NCBI GenBank assembly: GCA_965238305.1
Contig: CBDEHK010000001.1
Coordinates: forward strand, 3,596,001-3,660,000
Origin: CBDCGJ01 sp965238305
GTDB taxonomy: Bacteria; Pseudomonadota; Alphaproteobacteria; GCA-2731375
Direction: 5' to 3'
Length of the DNA stretch: 64,000 nucleotides
Under the pieces are notes generated by a model, which searched no databases, was not told the DNA's origin, and worked only from the letters and a program-made list of their open reading frames with translations. How positions within the stretch are numbered: the first letter of the stretch is position 1; each line of letters starts with the position of its first letter. Below, in pieces: positions 33,310-42,750 of this stretch. Position numbers and translations under genes: made by a program.

Positions 33310-36042
33310 TTAAGTGCCGTCCGCCACGCCTTCACCCGCCTCTTCGACCGCATCATCGTCAGTGTCGTCGCCGTGCAGGTCGGATAGGCGTGCTACCGCA
33401 ACAACTTGTTCGTCCTCATCTGTGTTGAAAAGTGTGACGCCTTGGGTATTGCGCCCGGCAATTCGAATGTCATGCACCGGACACCGAATAAGTTGACCAG
33501 CATTCGTCACCAAGACAATTTCGTCGTCATCCTCGACCGGCGAAGTGCTGACAACCTGACCATTGCGCGCCGAGGTTTCGATGCTGATGATACCCTGCCC
33601 ACCACGACCGGCGATGCGATATTCATAGGCGGATGTCCGCTTGCCATAGCCATTTTCGGTGATTGACAGGATAAATTGCTCGTTCGCGGCCAATTCGTCC
33701 GCGTTTGCCGGCTTTGAAGGTAGTTCATTATCTTCGCCGACAGCATCGGCACTGATTGACCGGCGTAGTGCATTTGCCCATCTCAGATAGGCATCCCTTT
33801 CGGCGACTTCGATCTCAGCATGCCGCAGGACCGACATGGATATAACCCGATCTTTTTTATTTAGTCGGATGCCGCGAACGCCGGTCGAGCCACGACCTTT
33901 GAAGACGCGAACATCAATAACCGGAAAGCGGATACACTTTCCGCCATTGGCCGCCAGCAACACATCATCTTGATCTCCGCAAATCCGAACCCCGACAATT
34001 TTGTCACCATCTTCGAGCTTCATTGCAATTTTGCCGTTTGATGGTACATAGCTGAAATCGCCTAAAGCATTGCGCCGGACATAACCGCTGGCCGTTGCGA
34101 ACATGACGAATAATTGTTCCCATTCGCTCTCATCCTCCGGCAACGGCATAATAGTATGAATGGTTTCACCGTCCTTCAGTGGCAGTAAATTGACTATCGC
34201 TTTGCCACGTGCTTGCGGCGTACCGATCGGCAGACGATAGACCTTCAATTTGTAGACCTGCCCCAAAGACGAGAAAAACAACACCGGCGTGTGAGTATTC
34301 AGTACAAACACTTTGTCGACGAAATCTTCATCCCGGGTCGACATCCCGGCCCGACCCTTACCGCCCCGGCGTTGCGTACGATAGGTCGAAAGTGGCACGC
34401 GCTTGACGTAACCCTTGTGGGACACCGTCACCACCATGTCCTCCCGTTGGATCAGATCTTCTTCATCATGTTCGTGTTCGGCTTCGGTAATTTCAGACCG
34501 GCGTGGGGTCGCGAATTTTTCCTTCACTTCAAGAAGTTCATCGCGAACAATCGCATGCAAACGATCTTTCGAGCGCAGAATGTCCAAATAGTCGACAATT
34601 TGATCAGAAATCTGTTTTAGTTCGTTCTCGATCTCATCACGACCCAGCGCTGTCAATCGTTGCAGACGTAATTCCAAGATCGCTCTTGCCTGAGTCTCAG
34701 ACAATTTGTAGGTACCGTCTATGACCTTGTGTCCAGGCTCGTCGATAATTTGAATGATGTCTTCAACTTCTTTCGCGGGCCAGTCACGATCAATTAATCG
34801 TTGCCGCGCCGTTGCTGGGTCGGGAGCGCTACGAATAAGCGCGATCACTTCATCAATATTGGCGACCGCCAAGACCAGGCCGACAAGAATATGGGCCCGT
34901 TCTCTGGCCCGTCCCAGCAAGTATCTGGTCCGCCGGGTGACGACTTCTTCGCGGAACTCGACAAACGCTTCGACGAGTTCCCGCAAATTCAGCAATTCTG
35001 GTTTGCCTTTGTTCAAGGCTAACATATTCACGCCAAAACTAGTTTGCAGCTGGCTGTAGCGATAAAGTTGGTTCAACACCACATCCGCAATAGCATCGCG
35101 CTTCAATTCGATTACGACACGCAAGCCCTGGCGATCGCTTTCGTCCCGTAAATCGGAGATACCTTCAATCCGTTTCGACCGCACATACTCAGCGATTTTT
35201 TCGATCATATTCGCTTTGTTTACTTGGTATGGAATTTCCGTGACGATTATCGCTTCGCGGTCTTTACGAATTTCCTCAATGTGGCAACGGGCGCGCATAA
35301 TGACAGAACCGCGACCGGTGTGAAAAGCGGAACGAATACCGGATCGGCCCAAAATCAGTGCCCCAGTCGGGAAATCTGGTCCATGAATCACATTCATCAG
35401 GTCGTCAACAGAAACCCCGGAATTTTCGAGATACATCAAACAGCCGTCGACAACTTCCCCGAGATTATGCGGCGGGATATTGGTCGCCATACCCACCGCG
35501 ATGCCGGTCGCACCATTCACCAATAAATTTGGAATCCGCGCTGGCAGAACGACCGGCTCCGGCGTTGTGCCGTCGTAGTTATCCTGAAAATCAACGGTGT
35601 CTTTGTCGATGTCTTCCAACAACGCTTCGGCCGGTTTGTCCATGCGGATTTCGGTGTAGCGCATGGCAGCCGGCGGATCGCCGTCCATAGAGCCAAAGTT
35701 GCCCTGGCCGTCAAGTAACGGTAAGCGCATAGAGAAAACCTGCGCCATCCGCACCATTGCATCATAAATCGCCTGATCGCCATGGGGGTGATATTTACCC
35801 ATCACGTCACCGACAATGCGGGCGGATTTCCGATAAGGTTTATCCGATGTGTAACCGCTTTCGCGCATCGCAAAAAGGATACGACGATGCACGGGCTTTA
35901 GACCATCGCGCGCATCCGGCAAGGCCCTGGACACAATCACGCTCATCGCATAATCGAGGTAGGATGAACGCATCTCCTCTTCAATGGAAATATGCCCCAA
36001 AACTTCACCCGAACCAGGTGGTGTCGGCGTATCTTCTGTCAA
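33310..36042 (-). CDS. gyrA: DNA gyrase subunit A
   Basis: GyrA cuts and rejoins DNA in the supercoiling reaction. The 910-residue protein has the active-site Tyr129 in AAMRYTEI, the quinolone-determining helix KYHPHGDQAIYDAMVRMAQ (83-101), coiled-coil segments near 400-520, and the GyrA-box QRRGGKG that opens the C-terminal wrapping domain. The residue equivalent to E. coli Ser83 is Gln90. The C-terminus is acidic, as usual. Start at the ATG 36042; the upstream region to 36337 has no gene and should hold the promoter. Confidence 0.97.
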   Translation of the reverse strand: MTEDTPTPPGSGEVLGHISIEEEMRSSYLDYAMSVIVSRALPDARDGLKPVHRRILFAMRESGYTSDKPYRKSARIVGDVMGKYHPHGDQAIYDAMVRMAQVFSMRLPLLDGQGNFGSMDGDPPAAMRYTEIRMDKPAEALLEDIDKDTVDFQDNYDGTTPEPVVLPARIPNLLVNGATGIAVGMATNIPPHNLGEVVDGCLMYLENSGVSVDDLMNVIHGPDFPTGALILGRSGIRSAFHTGRGSVIMRARCHIEEIRKDREAIIVTEIPYQVNKANMIEKIAEYVRSKRIEGISDLRDESDRQGLRVVIELKRDAIADVVLNQLYRYSQLQTSFGVNMLALNKGKPELLNLRELVEAFVEFREEVVTRRTRYLLGRARERAHILVGLVLAVANIDEVIALIRSAPDPATARQRLIDRDWPAKEVEDIIQIIDEPGHKVIDGTYKLSETQARAILELRLQRLTALGRDEIENELKQISDQIVDYLDILRSKDRLHAIVRDELLEVKEKFATPRRSEITEAEHEHDEEDLIQREDMVVTVSHKGYVKRVPLSTYRTQRRGGKGRAGMSTRDEDFVDKVFVLNTHTPVLFFSSLGQVYKLKVYRLPIGTPQARGKAIVNLLPLKDGETIHTIMPLPEDESEWEQLFVMFATASGYVRRNALGDFSYVPSNGKIAMKLEDGDKIVGVRICGDQDDVLLAANGGKCIRFPVIDVRVFKGRGSTGVRGIRLNKKDRVISMSVLRHAEIEVAERDAYLRWANALRRSISADAVGEDNELPSKPANADELAANEQFILSITENGYGKRTSAYEYRIAGRGGQGIISIETSARNGQVVSTSPVEDDDEIVLVTNAGQLIRCPVHDIRIAGRNTQGVTLFNTDEDEQVVAVARLSDLHGDDTDDDAVEEAGEGVADGT

Positions 36043-36337
36043 AACTTAATCCTGTGAACGGCAGTTCCGAACCCGGCTTCCGGTCCGAAGTGGCCTTTGA
36101 TAAGAGGGTGAAATATGGTCCAAAAACGCATGAAACAATTCATCTCGATTCTTAGCATTTTTACGACGAAACAGCAATGAATTGCAGCTGGTTTTTCGAC
36201 TAAATTTGGATTGTGTGATGACCTGAATTTTCATCGGAAATTCGCAGCTTTCCAGTGTAAAATTCGACTTGCTCGACAGCAGACTTTGGGCGAGGTTAGA
36301 CGAACTTAAATGGAATCTGGCACAAGGGACGCCAAAT

Positions 36338-36775
36338 TTGAGAATATATGTCGACGCCGACGCCTGCCCGGTCAAAGAAGAAGTATTGCGGGTCGCTGAG
36401 CGGCGCGCGCTTACAATCGTTTTTGTCGCCAATAGTTGGATGCGCTTACCAGAAAGCCCTCTCGTTGAACGGATCATTGTTAGCGAAGGTGCCGATGCCG
36501 CTGACGACTGGATTGTCGATAATGTTGAGCCTGGTGATATCGTGATTACCAGTGATATTCCATTGGCAAGCCGCACCTTGCGACTTCAAGCTGCTGCCTT
36601 AGGCCACAATGGCAAGCCGTTTACCGAAAATAATATCGGCAACGCCTTAGCTATGCGCGATCTAAACGCCCAATTACGCGATGCTGGCGAAATCAAGGGC
36701 TATAACCCTAACTTCAGTAAACGTGATCGCTCTCAGTTTCTTCAAGCCTTGGAACAATTGACCAGATCGTGCTAA
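36338..36775 (+). CDS. UPF0178 (YaiI/YqxD) family protein
   Basis: A 145-residue PIN-like protein of the UPF0178 family. The N-terminus RIYVDADACPVKEEV contains the conserved acidic pair, followed by VEPGDIVITSDIPLA and GKPFTENNIGNALAMRDL, all family hallmarks. No ATG is in a suitable place. The TTG at 36338 has AAGGGA about 9 nt upstream and gives the expected length. An upstream in-frame TTG at 36269 would add 23 residues without homology. Function unknown; a nuclease-like role is only a fold-based guess. Confidence 0.85.
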   Translation: MRIYVDADACPVKEEVLRVAERRALTIVFVANSWMRLPESPLVERIIVSEGADAADDWIVDNVEPGDIVITSDIPLASRTLRLQAAALGHNGKPFTENNIGNALAMRDLNAQLRDAGEIKGYNPNFSKRDRSQFLQALEQLTRSC

Positions 36776-36853
36776 TCATGATCTCGATTTAAGTATTTCC
36801 TTCAATCCATTTTGCAAAATTTATTTCGTATTATCTCCCGCAGGCCAGTAAAC

Positions 36854-37381
36854 ATGCTTTCTATTATCAGTCACTTGCCGAAGATTGTTGACCACAAAAT
36901 TGTTGAACTCTTTGATTATTGGCAGAAAGTGCGAGGTGATGAACTGATTCCGTCCAGGCAGGACGTCGATCCTACTCAAATACGAACTGTCCTGCCATAT
37001 ATTTGGATATACGAACGGGTCGACGCCAGCGATCGGTTCAGATGTCGCTTGGCTGGCGAAGAAATTCTTGCCCGCTATAATATCAACATTGTCGGAAAAC
37101 AGCTGGAAGACTTTATCGATTGTGGGGGTCTCAAATTAGTAACACAACAATATTTACAGGTTGTTGAAGCACCAGGTATTGGTCATTCATATGGCCGGGT
37201 TTATCTGCAAGGCATCAAACGACCGGGCATCGGCGAGCGCATCATTCTACCCGTATATGACAGTCGGACCGACAATAACTTGGTCGTTGGTGCGACGATA
37301 TATACGCCGTTGCAGGAAGGCGACAATGAAATCAATGAAGATGATATAACGCGTACCTTGACCCCATTAGACAAAATTTAG
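36854..37381 (+). CDS. PAS-domain protein (PAS_5 type)
   Basis: This 175-residue protein matches the alphaproteobacterial PAS_5 family (single sensor domain without output module). It starts MLSIISHLPKIVDHKIVELF and contains GDELIPSRQDVDPTQIRTVLPYIWIYE (cited in parts) and RFRCRLAGEEILARY, the usual helix and beta-sheet elements. The ATG at 36854 is preferred over a TTG at 36812, which lacks homology upstream. It lies 78 nt after the UPF0178 gene and converges with the selenoprotein gene with a 4-bp overlap. Ligand and partner are unknown. Confidence 0.78.
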   Translation: MLSIISHLPKIVDHKIVELFDYWQKVRGDELIPSRQDVDPTQIRTVLPYIWIYERVDASDRFRCRLAGEEILARYNINIVGKQLEDFIDCGGLKLVTQQYLQVVEAPGIGHSYGRVYLQGIKRPGIGERIILPVYDSRTDNNLVVGATIYTPLQEGDNEINEDDITRTLTPLDKI

Positions 37382-38316
37382 CCTGCTTTCGCTGCATCTC
37401 GCTTGGCCTTCGCGACCCGCTTGATCTCATCGAATTCCAACCGCCGGCGTGCAACTTCTTCAGCTGGAAGCTTGTCTAGATTATAGAAATCCTCTTTCCA
37501 AACTGCATCTTCTGCCCACCGCAAGGGCGACTGCATTGTCGTTCGCGGTCCAGTGGCGTTGTTTAATAACTGCAAAGCAAAATTCAGCGTGAGGGTTTGT
37601 GACGCCAGATCGTTTGGCCGCCCGGCTGAATTACCCAACGGAAAATCGCTGAACAAAAAACGTGGGACGCCGGCGCGTTCAACAATGTCTTTGGCGCAGC
37701 CCATTACCACGGTGGGGATACCGTTTGCTTCCAAATGTCTGGCAACCAAACTCACGGTTTGGTGACAAACAGGTCAATTCGCAACGATAATTGCGGCTTC
37801 CACGCCGTCTTCGCGACAACCGGCCAGGATTTCGGCGCAATCCTGCTCGATCGTTGCGACTTGACTGCGATTGGTTGGCGTTCCGAAAAAACGCGGTGCC
37901 AATTCGCCAATCCTGCCATCTAAAACCGCTTGTTTCATCGCGGCGAGCGGGAAGTATGTATTAATATCCTCCGCTGTGGTGTGGCTACGGTCGTAACCTA
38001 AATGAGAAATTTTCAGATCGTGTTCGTTATCCGTTGATCCAGTGTATACCCGATAGAATTTTGCTGCCGCATTATAAGCGGCGCCCGGACCCTGATCGCC
38101 ATGCCCCGGTTGATAAGGTGCCGCGGTCGTCACCAAAGCAACATGGGACTGGCTAACCGGTTTGTTCATGGCCGCAAAAGGCACATCAGCGTAATGCGCC
38201 CATCGATACGGATTATCATATCCAAGCGTCAGGTAATAATCGGTTATCCGTCGCAAATAATCGATCGGATGATCTACCGGGTCTGCAAAACCCATTTCAT
38301 GCATTGTCTCGGCCAT
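37378..38316 (-). CDS. GrdB/PrdB-like selenoprotein (in-frame TGA read as selenocysteine 181)
   Basis: One open frame of 313 codons, interrupted only by TGA at 37776-37774. Upstream the product reads to AAIIVAN, downstream it continues without shift as PVCHQTVSLVARHLEANG, so the site is U-P-V-C, a redox UxxC motif. The family is that annotated as glycine/sarcosine/betaine reductase selenoprotein B-like, where relatives commonly have Cys at this site. A hairpin of bacterial SECIS geometry follows the TGA. The ATG at 38316 has AGGAG 9 nt upstream. The predicted length is 312 residues. The chemistry is unknown; a stand-alone GrdB without GrdA/GrdC partners is not a glycine reductase by itself. 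A pseudogene reading is unlikely because the downstream frame is intact and the second copy repeats the pattern. Confidence 0.85.
37745..37763 (-). promoter_or_regulatory. Candidate SECIS element for the 37378-38316 selenoprotein
   Basis: Eleven nt after the TGA the mRNA can form a stem of CCAAAC with GTTTGG (seven pairs when the outer A-U is included), closed by the loop CGUGA. The GU lies 19-20 nt past the UGA, the position SelB needs. The hairpin and loop are the same as in the second gene. Confidence 0.75.
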
Positions 38317-38524
38317 AAAATCGTACTCCTATCTCGCTACTGACTATTTAGCGGATAAATACCGGGTCATGCAATCAGTCAATTTCCAAAATCAAACAAC
38401 GAACAGATTTAGGATTTATAGTATAATAAAGACCGATCAACCAAAATTAGAACAATACTCTAAATATCCACCAGAACTTATTCTCATTTATCTAAAATAT
38501 CTAGCGTTTTTTGGGCAAAAATAT

Positions 38525-38554
38525 TTGTCATCGAACTTATTTTCTCTATATAAT
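38525..38554 (+). promoter_or_regulatory. Candidate sigma-70 promoter of the DUF1800-DUF1501 operon
   Basis: TTGTCA at 38525-38530 and a consensus TATAAT at 38549-38554 are 18 bp apart, within an A+T-rich 270-bp intergenic region. The predicted start lies about 27 nt before the ATG at 38588, leaving room for the visible AGGGGATGGG ribosome-binding stretch. Confidence 0.6.
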
Positions 38555-38587
38555 TATAAGAACTAGGTAATTACTAGGGGATGGGTA

Positions 38588-40450
38588 ATGAATATTCACG
38601 CAGGACAACGACAGACCAAACTTCACCGATTGGTGAAGATTTTTGGCGTCGCATTGGGTTTGGCGATCGCCGCGCCTTCGTTTACCGCCGCCGGCACCTT
38701 TTCAGTCGAAAGCAAACAGCAATTCGACGCTGTTGAAGCCGACATTCGGGCAGCGCAGTTTTTGTCCCGTGCCACTTTCGGGCCGACCAAAACCGATATT
38801 GAAATCCTATCGACAGACATCGAAACGATGGGCGCGACGGCGGCATTTGAAAAATGGATCGATGGACAGTTGGCGATGGACTTTTCAAACCATCACGAAA
38901 TCGCCACGAACATGATCGATTATGATGCCTGGCCGACACCAATTACGGAAGGTATTTCGACCTCCAATTACAGGCAATTTGCCTGGTGGCACGCGGCGCT
39001 GAAGGCGCCCGATCAATTACGTCAGCGCATGGCTTGGGCGTTAATGCAGATTTTTGTTGTGAATGATTTTAACGGCACTTTTAACAGCCGAGCCTTTGAT
39101 AAGTCCGGCAAACCTCAATATCTGGGTGTCGTCGATTATTACGACATGCTGGGACGTAACACCGTCGGCAACTACCGAACATTATTGGAAGATGTTTCCC
39201 GTCATCCAATCATGGGTATATTTTTAAGCCATCTCAAAAATAAAAAAGCCGACCTGATCAAGGGCACCTATCCGGACGAAAATTATGGACGCGAAGTCCA
39301 GCAGCTGATGTCAATTGGGCTCTATGACATAAAGAATAATGGCGATTACAAAGTAGACAAATTCAAAGACCCGATTCCGTCTTACGACAACGATGATATC
39401 ATCACATTTTCACGGGTTTTTACCGGCCTCGATTATGCCGGCTCCGCCGGGACGAACTTGCACGATCCAATGACAATGGTAGCAGATTGGCATGATAGCG
39501 ACGAGAAATTCTTGCACAATGGAACCGTCTTGCCGGCTGGACAAAGCGCGGATCAAGATCTCTCCGATGCGCTGGATAATCTATTCAATCATCCCAACAC
39601 CGGGCCCTTCATCGCTCGGCTTTTGATACAACGGTTCGTCAAGTCAAACCCATCAAGTCGGTATATCGGTGCTGTGGCGGCCGCGTTTGCGGATAACGGT
39701 AACGGTGTCCGCGGTGACTTCGAAGCGGTGATAAAGGCAGTCCTTTTGAACTCGGAAGCGGTCAACGCCTACAGCTTTAGTATCAATCGTAAGAAGTTGA
39801 CCATCGCATTATCCAGTGGCGGCACCGAACATAGCCGGTTGCAGGAGCCGGTTATCCGTTATGCTGCCTTTTTGCGCGCTTTCGACCCAACCGCCATGGT
39901 CAGAAACACCGTCGGTGAATTTGAAATCCACGATTATACGTTTGTGCCGACTTATTATCGTGATGATTTAAATCAGTGGCCATATCGTTCCCCAAGTATT
40001 TTCAACTTCTACCTGCCAGAACATGTGCCTGGAGGAGAACTACAAGATTATCGGCCAAAAACTCGAGTACCAAACCGCACAATTTATGCACCTGAGTTTC
40101 AAATCATGACGGCTGTCGCGTTGAACAGACTAGCTAACCGTTTCCGCAGCAACGTTTACAATCAGCAAATCGACTATAGTTACCGACGCTATTTCGCCAA
40201 AGACGGTTCACCATATGGCAGTTATGAATATGACGTGCTGCTGAATTTCCAAGATGAAATCGCCAAGGCCGACGATCCGGCCGATTTGGTGCAGCATCTC
40301 GACTTGCTCCTTTGTCGCGGCAATATGTCAGACGCCAGTCGAGATGCCCTGGTCGCAATCCTGGAAGCCAAAACAACAAACCCAGTTACCCGAGCGGAAG
40401 GCGCGATATTAGCCACGCTCACTGCCCCGGACTGTGCCATTCACGAATAG
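38588..40450 (+). CDS. DUF1800 family secreted protein
   Basis: A 620-residue protein with a signal peptide (MNIHAGQRQTKLHRLVKIFG, hydrophobic stretch to Ala near 33, then AAG). It has the DUF1800 features: AAQFLSRATFGPTKTDI at the start of the mature region, MAWALMQIFVVNDF, NYGREVQQLMSIGLY and VFTGLDY, followed by a domain with NHPNTGPFIARLLIQRFVKSNPS (in parts). DUF1800 genes nearly always precede DUF1501 genes, as here. The pair is associated with cell-surface or secreted functions but no biochemical role is established. Confidence 0.88.
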   Translation: MNIHAGQRQTKLHRLVKIFGVALGLAIAAPSFTAAGTFSVESKQQFDAVEADIRAAQFLSRATFGPTKTDIEILSTDIETMGATAAFEKWIDGQLAMDFSNHHEIATNMIDYDAWPTPITEGISTSNYRQFAWWHAALKAPDQLRQRMAWALMQIFVVNDFNGTFNSRAFDKSGKPQYLGVVDYYDMLGRNTVGNYRTLLEDVSRHPIMGIFLSHLKNKKADLIKGTYPDENYGREVQQLMSIGLYDIKNNGDYKVDKFKDPIPSYDNDDIITFSRVFTGLDYAGSAGTNLHDPMTMVADWHDSDEKFLHNGTVLPAGQSADQDLSDALDNLFNHPNTGPFIARLLIQRFVKSNPSSRYIGAVAAAFADNGNGVRGDFEAVIKAVLLNSEAVNAYSFSINRKKLTIALSSGGTEHSRLQEPVIRYAAFLRAFDPTAMVRNTVGEFEIHDYTFVPTYYRDDLNQWPYRSPSIFNFYLPEHVPGGELQDYRPKTRVPNRTIYAPEFQIMTAVALNRLANRFRSNVYNQQIDYSYRRYFAKDGSPYGSYEYDVLLNFQDEIAKADDPADLVQHLDLLLCRGNMSDASRDALVAILEAKTTNPVTRAEGAILATLTAPDCAIHE

Positions 40451-40492
40451 GACTGAGCAGAAAAATATTTACCTTTTCTCGCCTGGAGACAG

Positions 40493-41938
40493 ATGATGAC
40501 CAAACACAACCAACATTTCCATCTACCATCGCGTCGCCAATTCCTCTACGGTCTTGGCACCGGATGCGCGGCGCTGACACAATCAGCCGCCCTTTCCACT
40601 CTGTTGAACCTCAGTCTCACACGCTCTGCGGCGGCGGCCATTGACGTCTCCGGATATAAAGCGTTGGTCTGCATTTTTTTGTTTGGTGGGATTGACACCT
40701 ATAATGTGCTAGTACCCGGCGAACCGGACGAGTACGCCGATTATGTGACCGCCCGCAGTACCCTCGCCTTACCGGAAGCTGGTCTTCATTCGATTAATAA
40801 TCCGCTTGAAGGAGGTCGTGTTTTTAACTTGCATCCCGGTCTAGGCGATTTGGTCGACCTTTATAATGACGGCAATCTGGCATTTGTAGCGAATGTTGGG
40901 TCACTGATTGAGCCTGTGGACTATAGCACCTATGGCAATTCCGCTCGGCTTCCATTGGGTCTCTATTCCCACAGCGATCAACAACGGCACTGGCAAACCT
41001 CAACACCGCAGTCGCGAACCGAAATTACCGGCTGGCTTGGCCGCATGGCGGATATCCTCAGCGACACGGTTAACCAGAACGAAGCGATTTCCATGAATAT
41101 CGCGATCGACCGGTTGAATATTCTACAGACCGGGGACCAGATCATCCCCTATGTCGTCGATGATAAAAACGGCGCGCAAATCTTGAACGGTTACGGTGGC
41201 GGCAGTGAGCAGGATCTCATTCTCACGGAAACAACCGATAGTTTTTTGCAGCAAAATTATACAAACCTATTTAAGTCGACGCATAGGAAATTCCGGGCTG
41301 GGGCAATCGATGCAGCGGACAGCTACAACAACGCAACCAGCGAAATTGAAGAGCAATTATCCGGCGCGACTGTAACGGATTTAAAATCGACTTCTCTGGG
41401 CCAACAATTGTTGCAGGTTGCCCTTGCCATCGGCGCGCGAACAGAACTTGAGCAGACCCGCCAGGTATTTTTCGCCTCACGCGGGGGCTGGGACAATCAC
41501 GCTGGCCTGATCGGAATTCAGGCAGCTTTGCTTCCCCAGGTAGGCAGCGCTTTAAAAGCCTTTTACACGGCCCTTGTTGAATTAGGGGTCGAAAATGATG
41601 TTGTGACATATACCGCATCGGACTTTGCCCGCACGTTGAATGCCAATAGTAATGAAGGGAGTGATCATGCCTGGGGCGGCAATCATATTGTCATGGGCGG
41701 CAGCGTTGACGGCGGCAATATTTTTGGTCAATACCCAGTTACGTTGGACCCTGTTCTCAATCAACTGGATGTCGGCCGCGGACGATTAATCCCGACGACG
41801 TCCGTGGACAGCTACACGGCAGAAATGGCCCGCTGGTTCGGTATTGACAATGACAGTGTGTTGGAGACCATTATTCCTAATATCAGGAATTTCTATGGCT
41901 CCAGCGAAACCGGAGCACCGGTTGGGTTTCTGTTATAA
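40493..41938 (+). CDS. DUF1501 family protein with twin-arginine signal
   Basis: The 481-residue product begins with a twin-arginine signal, SRRQFLYGLGTGCAALTQ, then a hydrophobic stretch with cleavage near RSAAAA. The mature part has the DUF1501 elements ALVCIFLFGGIDTYNVLVP, NLAFVANVGSLIEP, FASRGGWDNHAG and GSDHAWGGNHIVMGG, which give it an alkaline-phosphatase/sulfatase-like fold. It starts 42 nt after the DUF1800 gene and has GGAGA before the ATG. The Tat signal suggests folded, cofactor- or metal-bearing export. Either of two adjacent ATG codons (40493, 40496) may be the start. Confidence 0.88.
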   Translation: MMTKHNQHFHLPSRRQFLYGLGTGCAALTQSAALSTLLNLSLTRSAAAAIDVSGYKALVCIFLFGGIDTYNVLVPGEPDEYADYVTARSTLALPEAGLHSINNPLEGGRVFNLHPGLGDLVDLYNDGNLAFVANVGSLIEPVDYSTYGNSARLPLGLYSHSDQQRHWQTSTPQSRTEITGWLGRMADILSDTVNQNEAISMNIAIDRLNILQTGDQIIPYVVDDKNGAQILNGYGGGSEQDLILTETTDSFLQQNYTNLFKSTHRKFRAGAIDAADSYNNATSEIEEQLSGATVTDLKSTSLGQQLLQVALAIGARTELEQTRQVFFASRGGWDNHAGLIGIQAALLPQVGSALKAFYTALVELGVENDVVTYTASDFARTLNANSNEGSDHAWGGNHIVMGGSVDGGNIFGQYPVTLDPVLNQLDVGRGRLIPTTSVDSYTAEMARWFGIDNDSVLETIIPNIRNFYGSSETGAPVGFLL

Positions 41939-41942
41939 GTAT

Positions 41943-42737
41943 CTATCGTCCCTTAAATTCGGGGCGGCGTTTTTCGGCAAAAGCGGCCAAGCCCTCTTGC
42001 CGATCATAGCTTTCTGCGTGATCGGCATTGATCGCAAGCTCATACCGCAAGGCGGTTTCGGTCGATTGTTCCAAACCGTCGTCAATCATTTTTTTCATCC
42101 GACGCAGGCCCAGTGGGCTTTTTACGCTTAGCTTTGCAATCAGTTTTTCGACCGCATCCATAAGCTGATCTGCCGGCACTGCTTCCAACACTAATCCCCA
42201 TTCTACCAATGTTGCCGCCGGCAAGAACTCCGCGGTGTAAAGAAGATATTTCGCCCGCATCGGGCCGACCTTACGCGGCAGCCGAACCGAGCTGCCGCCA
42301 CCTGGGACCAATCCGTAATTAGCATGCGCATCACCAATCCTGGCGGCGTCGGAGGCGATGACCAAGTCGCAGCATAGAACCAGTTCCAAACCGCCCGCCA
42401 AGGCCAATCCGTTTACTGCGGCAATTACCGGACAAGGAAACTTTTCGATCCGACACAGGATCTCACCTAACGACTTTAGATATATTTCGTTGGCACGCGC
42501 TGGTGTTTCGCCCGACGATCGTTGCCACGACGATTTCAAATCCGAACCGGCACAGAACGCGCGCCCCGTGCCAGTGATGACAAGGGCACGCAAATCTTCT
42601 CGCAGGTCCAAACGATCAAACGCGTCGTTCAATTCAGCGATCATGATCGGTGAAATAGCGTTCAGCGCATCCGGCCGGTTCAAGGTGATCCGAGCCGTAT
42701 TCTCATTCTCATCAAAAAGAATGGTGTCGTAGGACAT
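41943..42737 (-). CDS. Enoyl-CoA hydratase/isomerase family protein
   Basis: A 264-residue crotonase. Oxyanion-hole motifs are GRAFCAGSDLKSSW and NGLALAGGLELVLCCDLV. The catalytic segment reads NYGLVPGGGSSVRLPRKVG, a GGG-type turn instead of the paired Glu of mitochondrial crotonase. It follows ssb by 13 nt on the same strand and converges with the DUF1501 gene (4 nt apart). Whether ssb readthrough drives it is unclear. Substrate is not predictable. Confidence 0.87.
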   Translation of the reverse strand: MSYDTILFDENENTARITLNRPDALNAISPIMIAELNDAFDRLDLREDLRALVITGTGRAFCAGSDLKSSWQRSSGETPARANEIYLKSLGEILCRIEKFPCPVIAAVNGLALAGGLELVLCCDLVIASDAARIGDAHANYGLVPGGGSSVRLPRKVGPMRAKYLLYTAEFLPAATLVEWGLVLEAVPADQLMDAVEKLIAKLSVKSPLGLRRMKKMIDDGLEQSTETALRYELAINADHAESYDRQEGLAAFAEKRRPEFKGR

Positions 42738-42750
42738 CTACTTGATCATC

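Noticed and set aside
36046..36576. A 176-codon minus-strand frame upstream of gyrA
   Set aside because: It overlaps the UPF0178 gene on the other strand, whose conserved motifs decide the coding strand.
37378..37776. Nonsense mutation or pseudogene reading of the first selenoprotein gene
   Set aside because: The reading frame continues with conserved residues after the TGA and a SECIS-like hairpin lies at the correct distance; the same occurs in the gene at 50351-51553.
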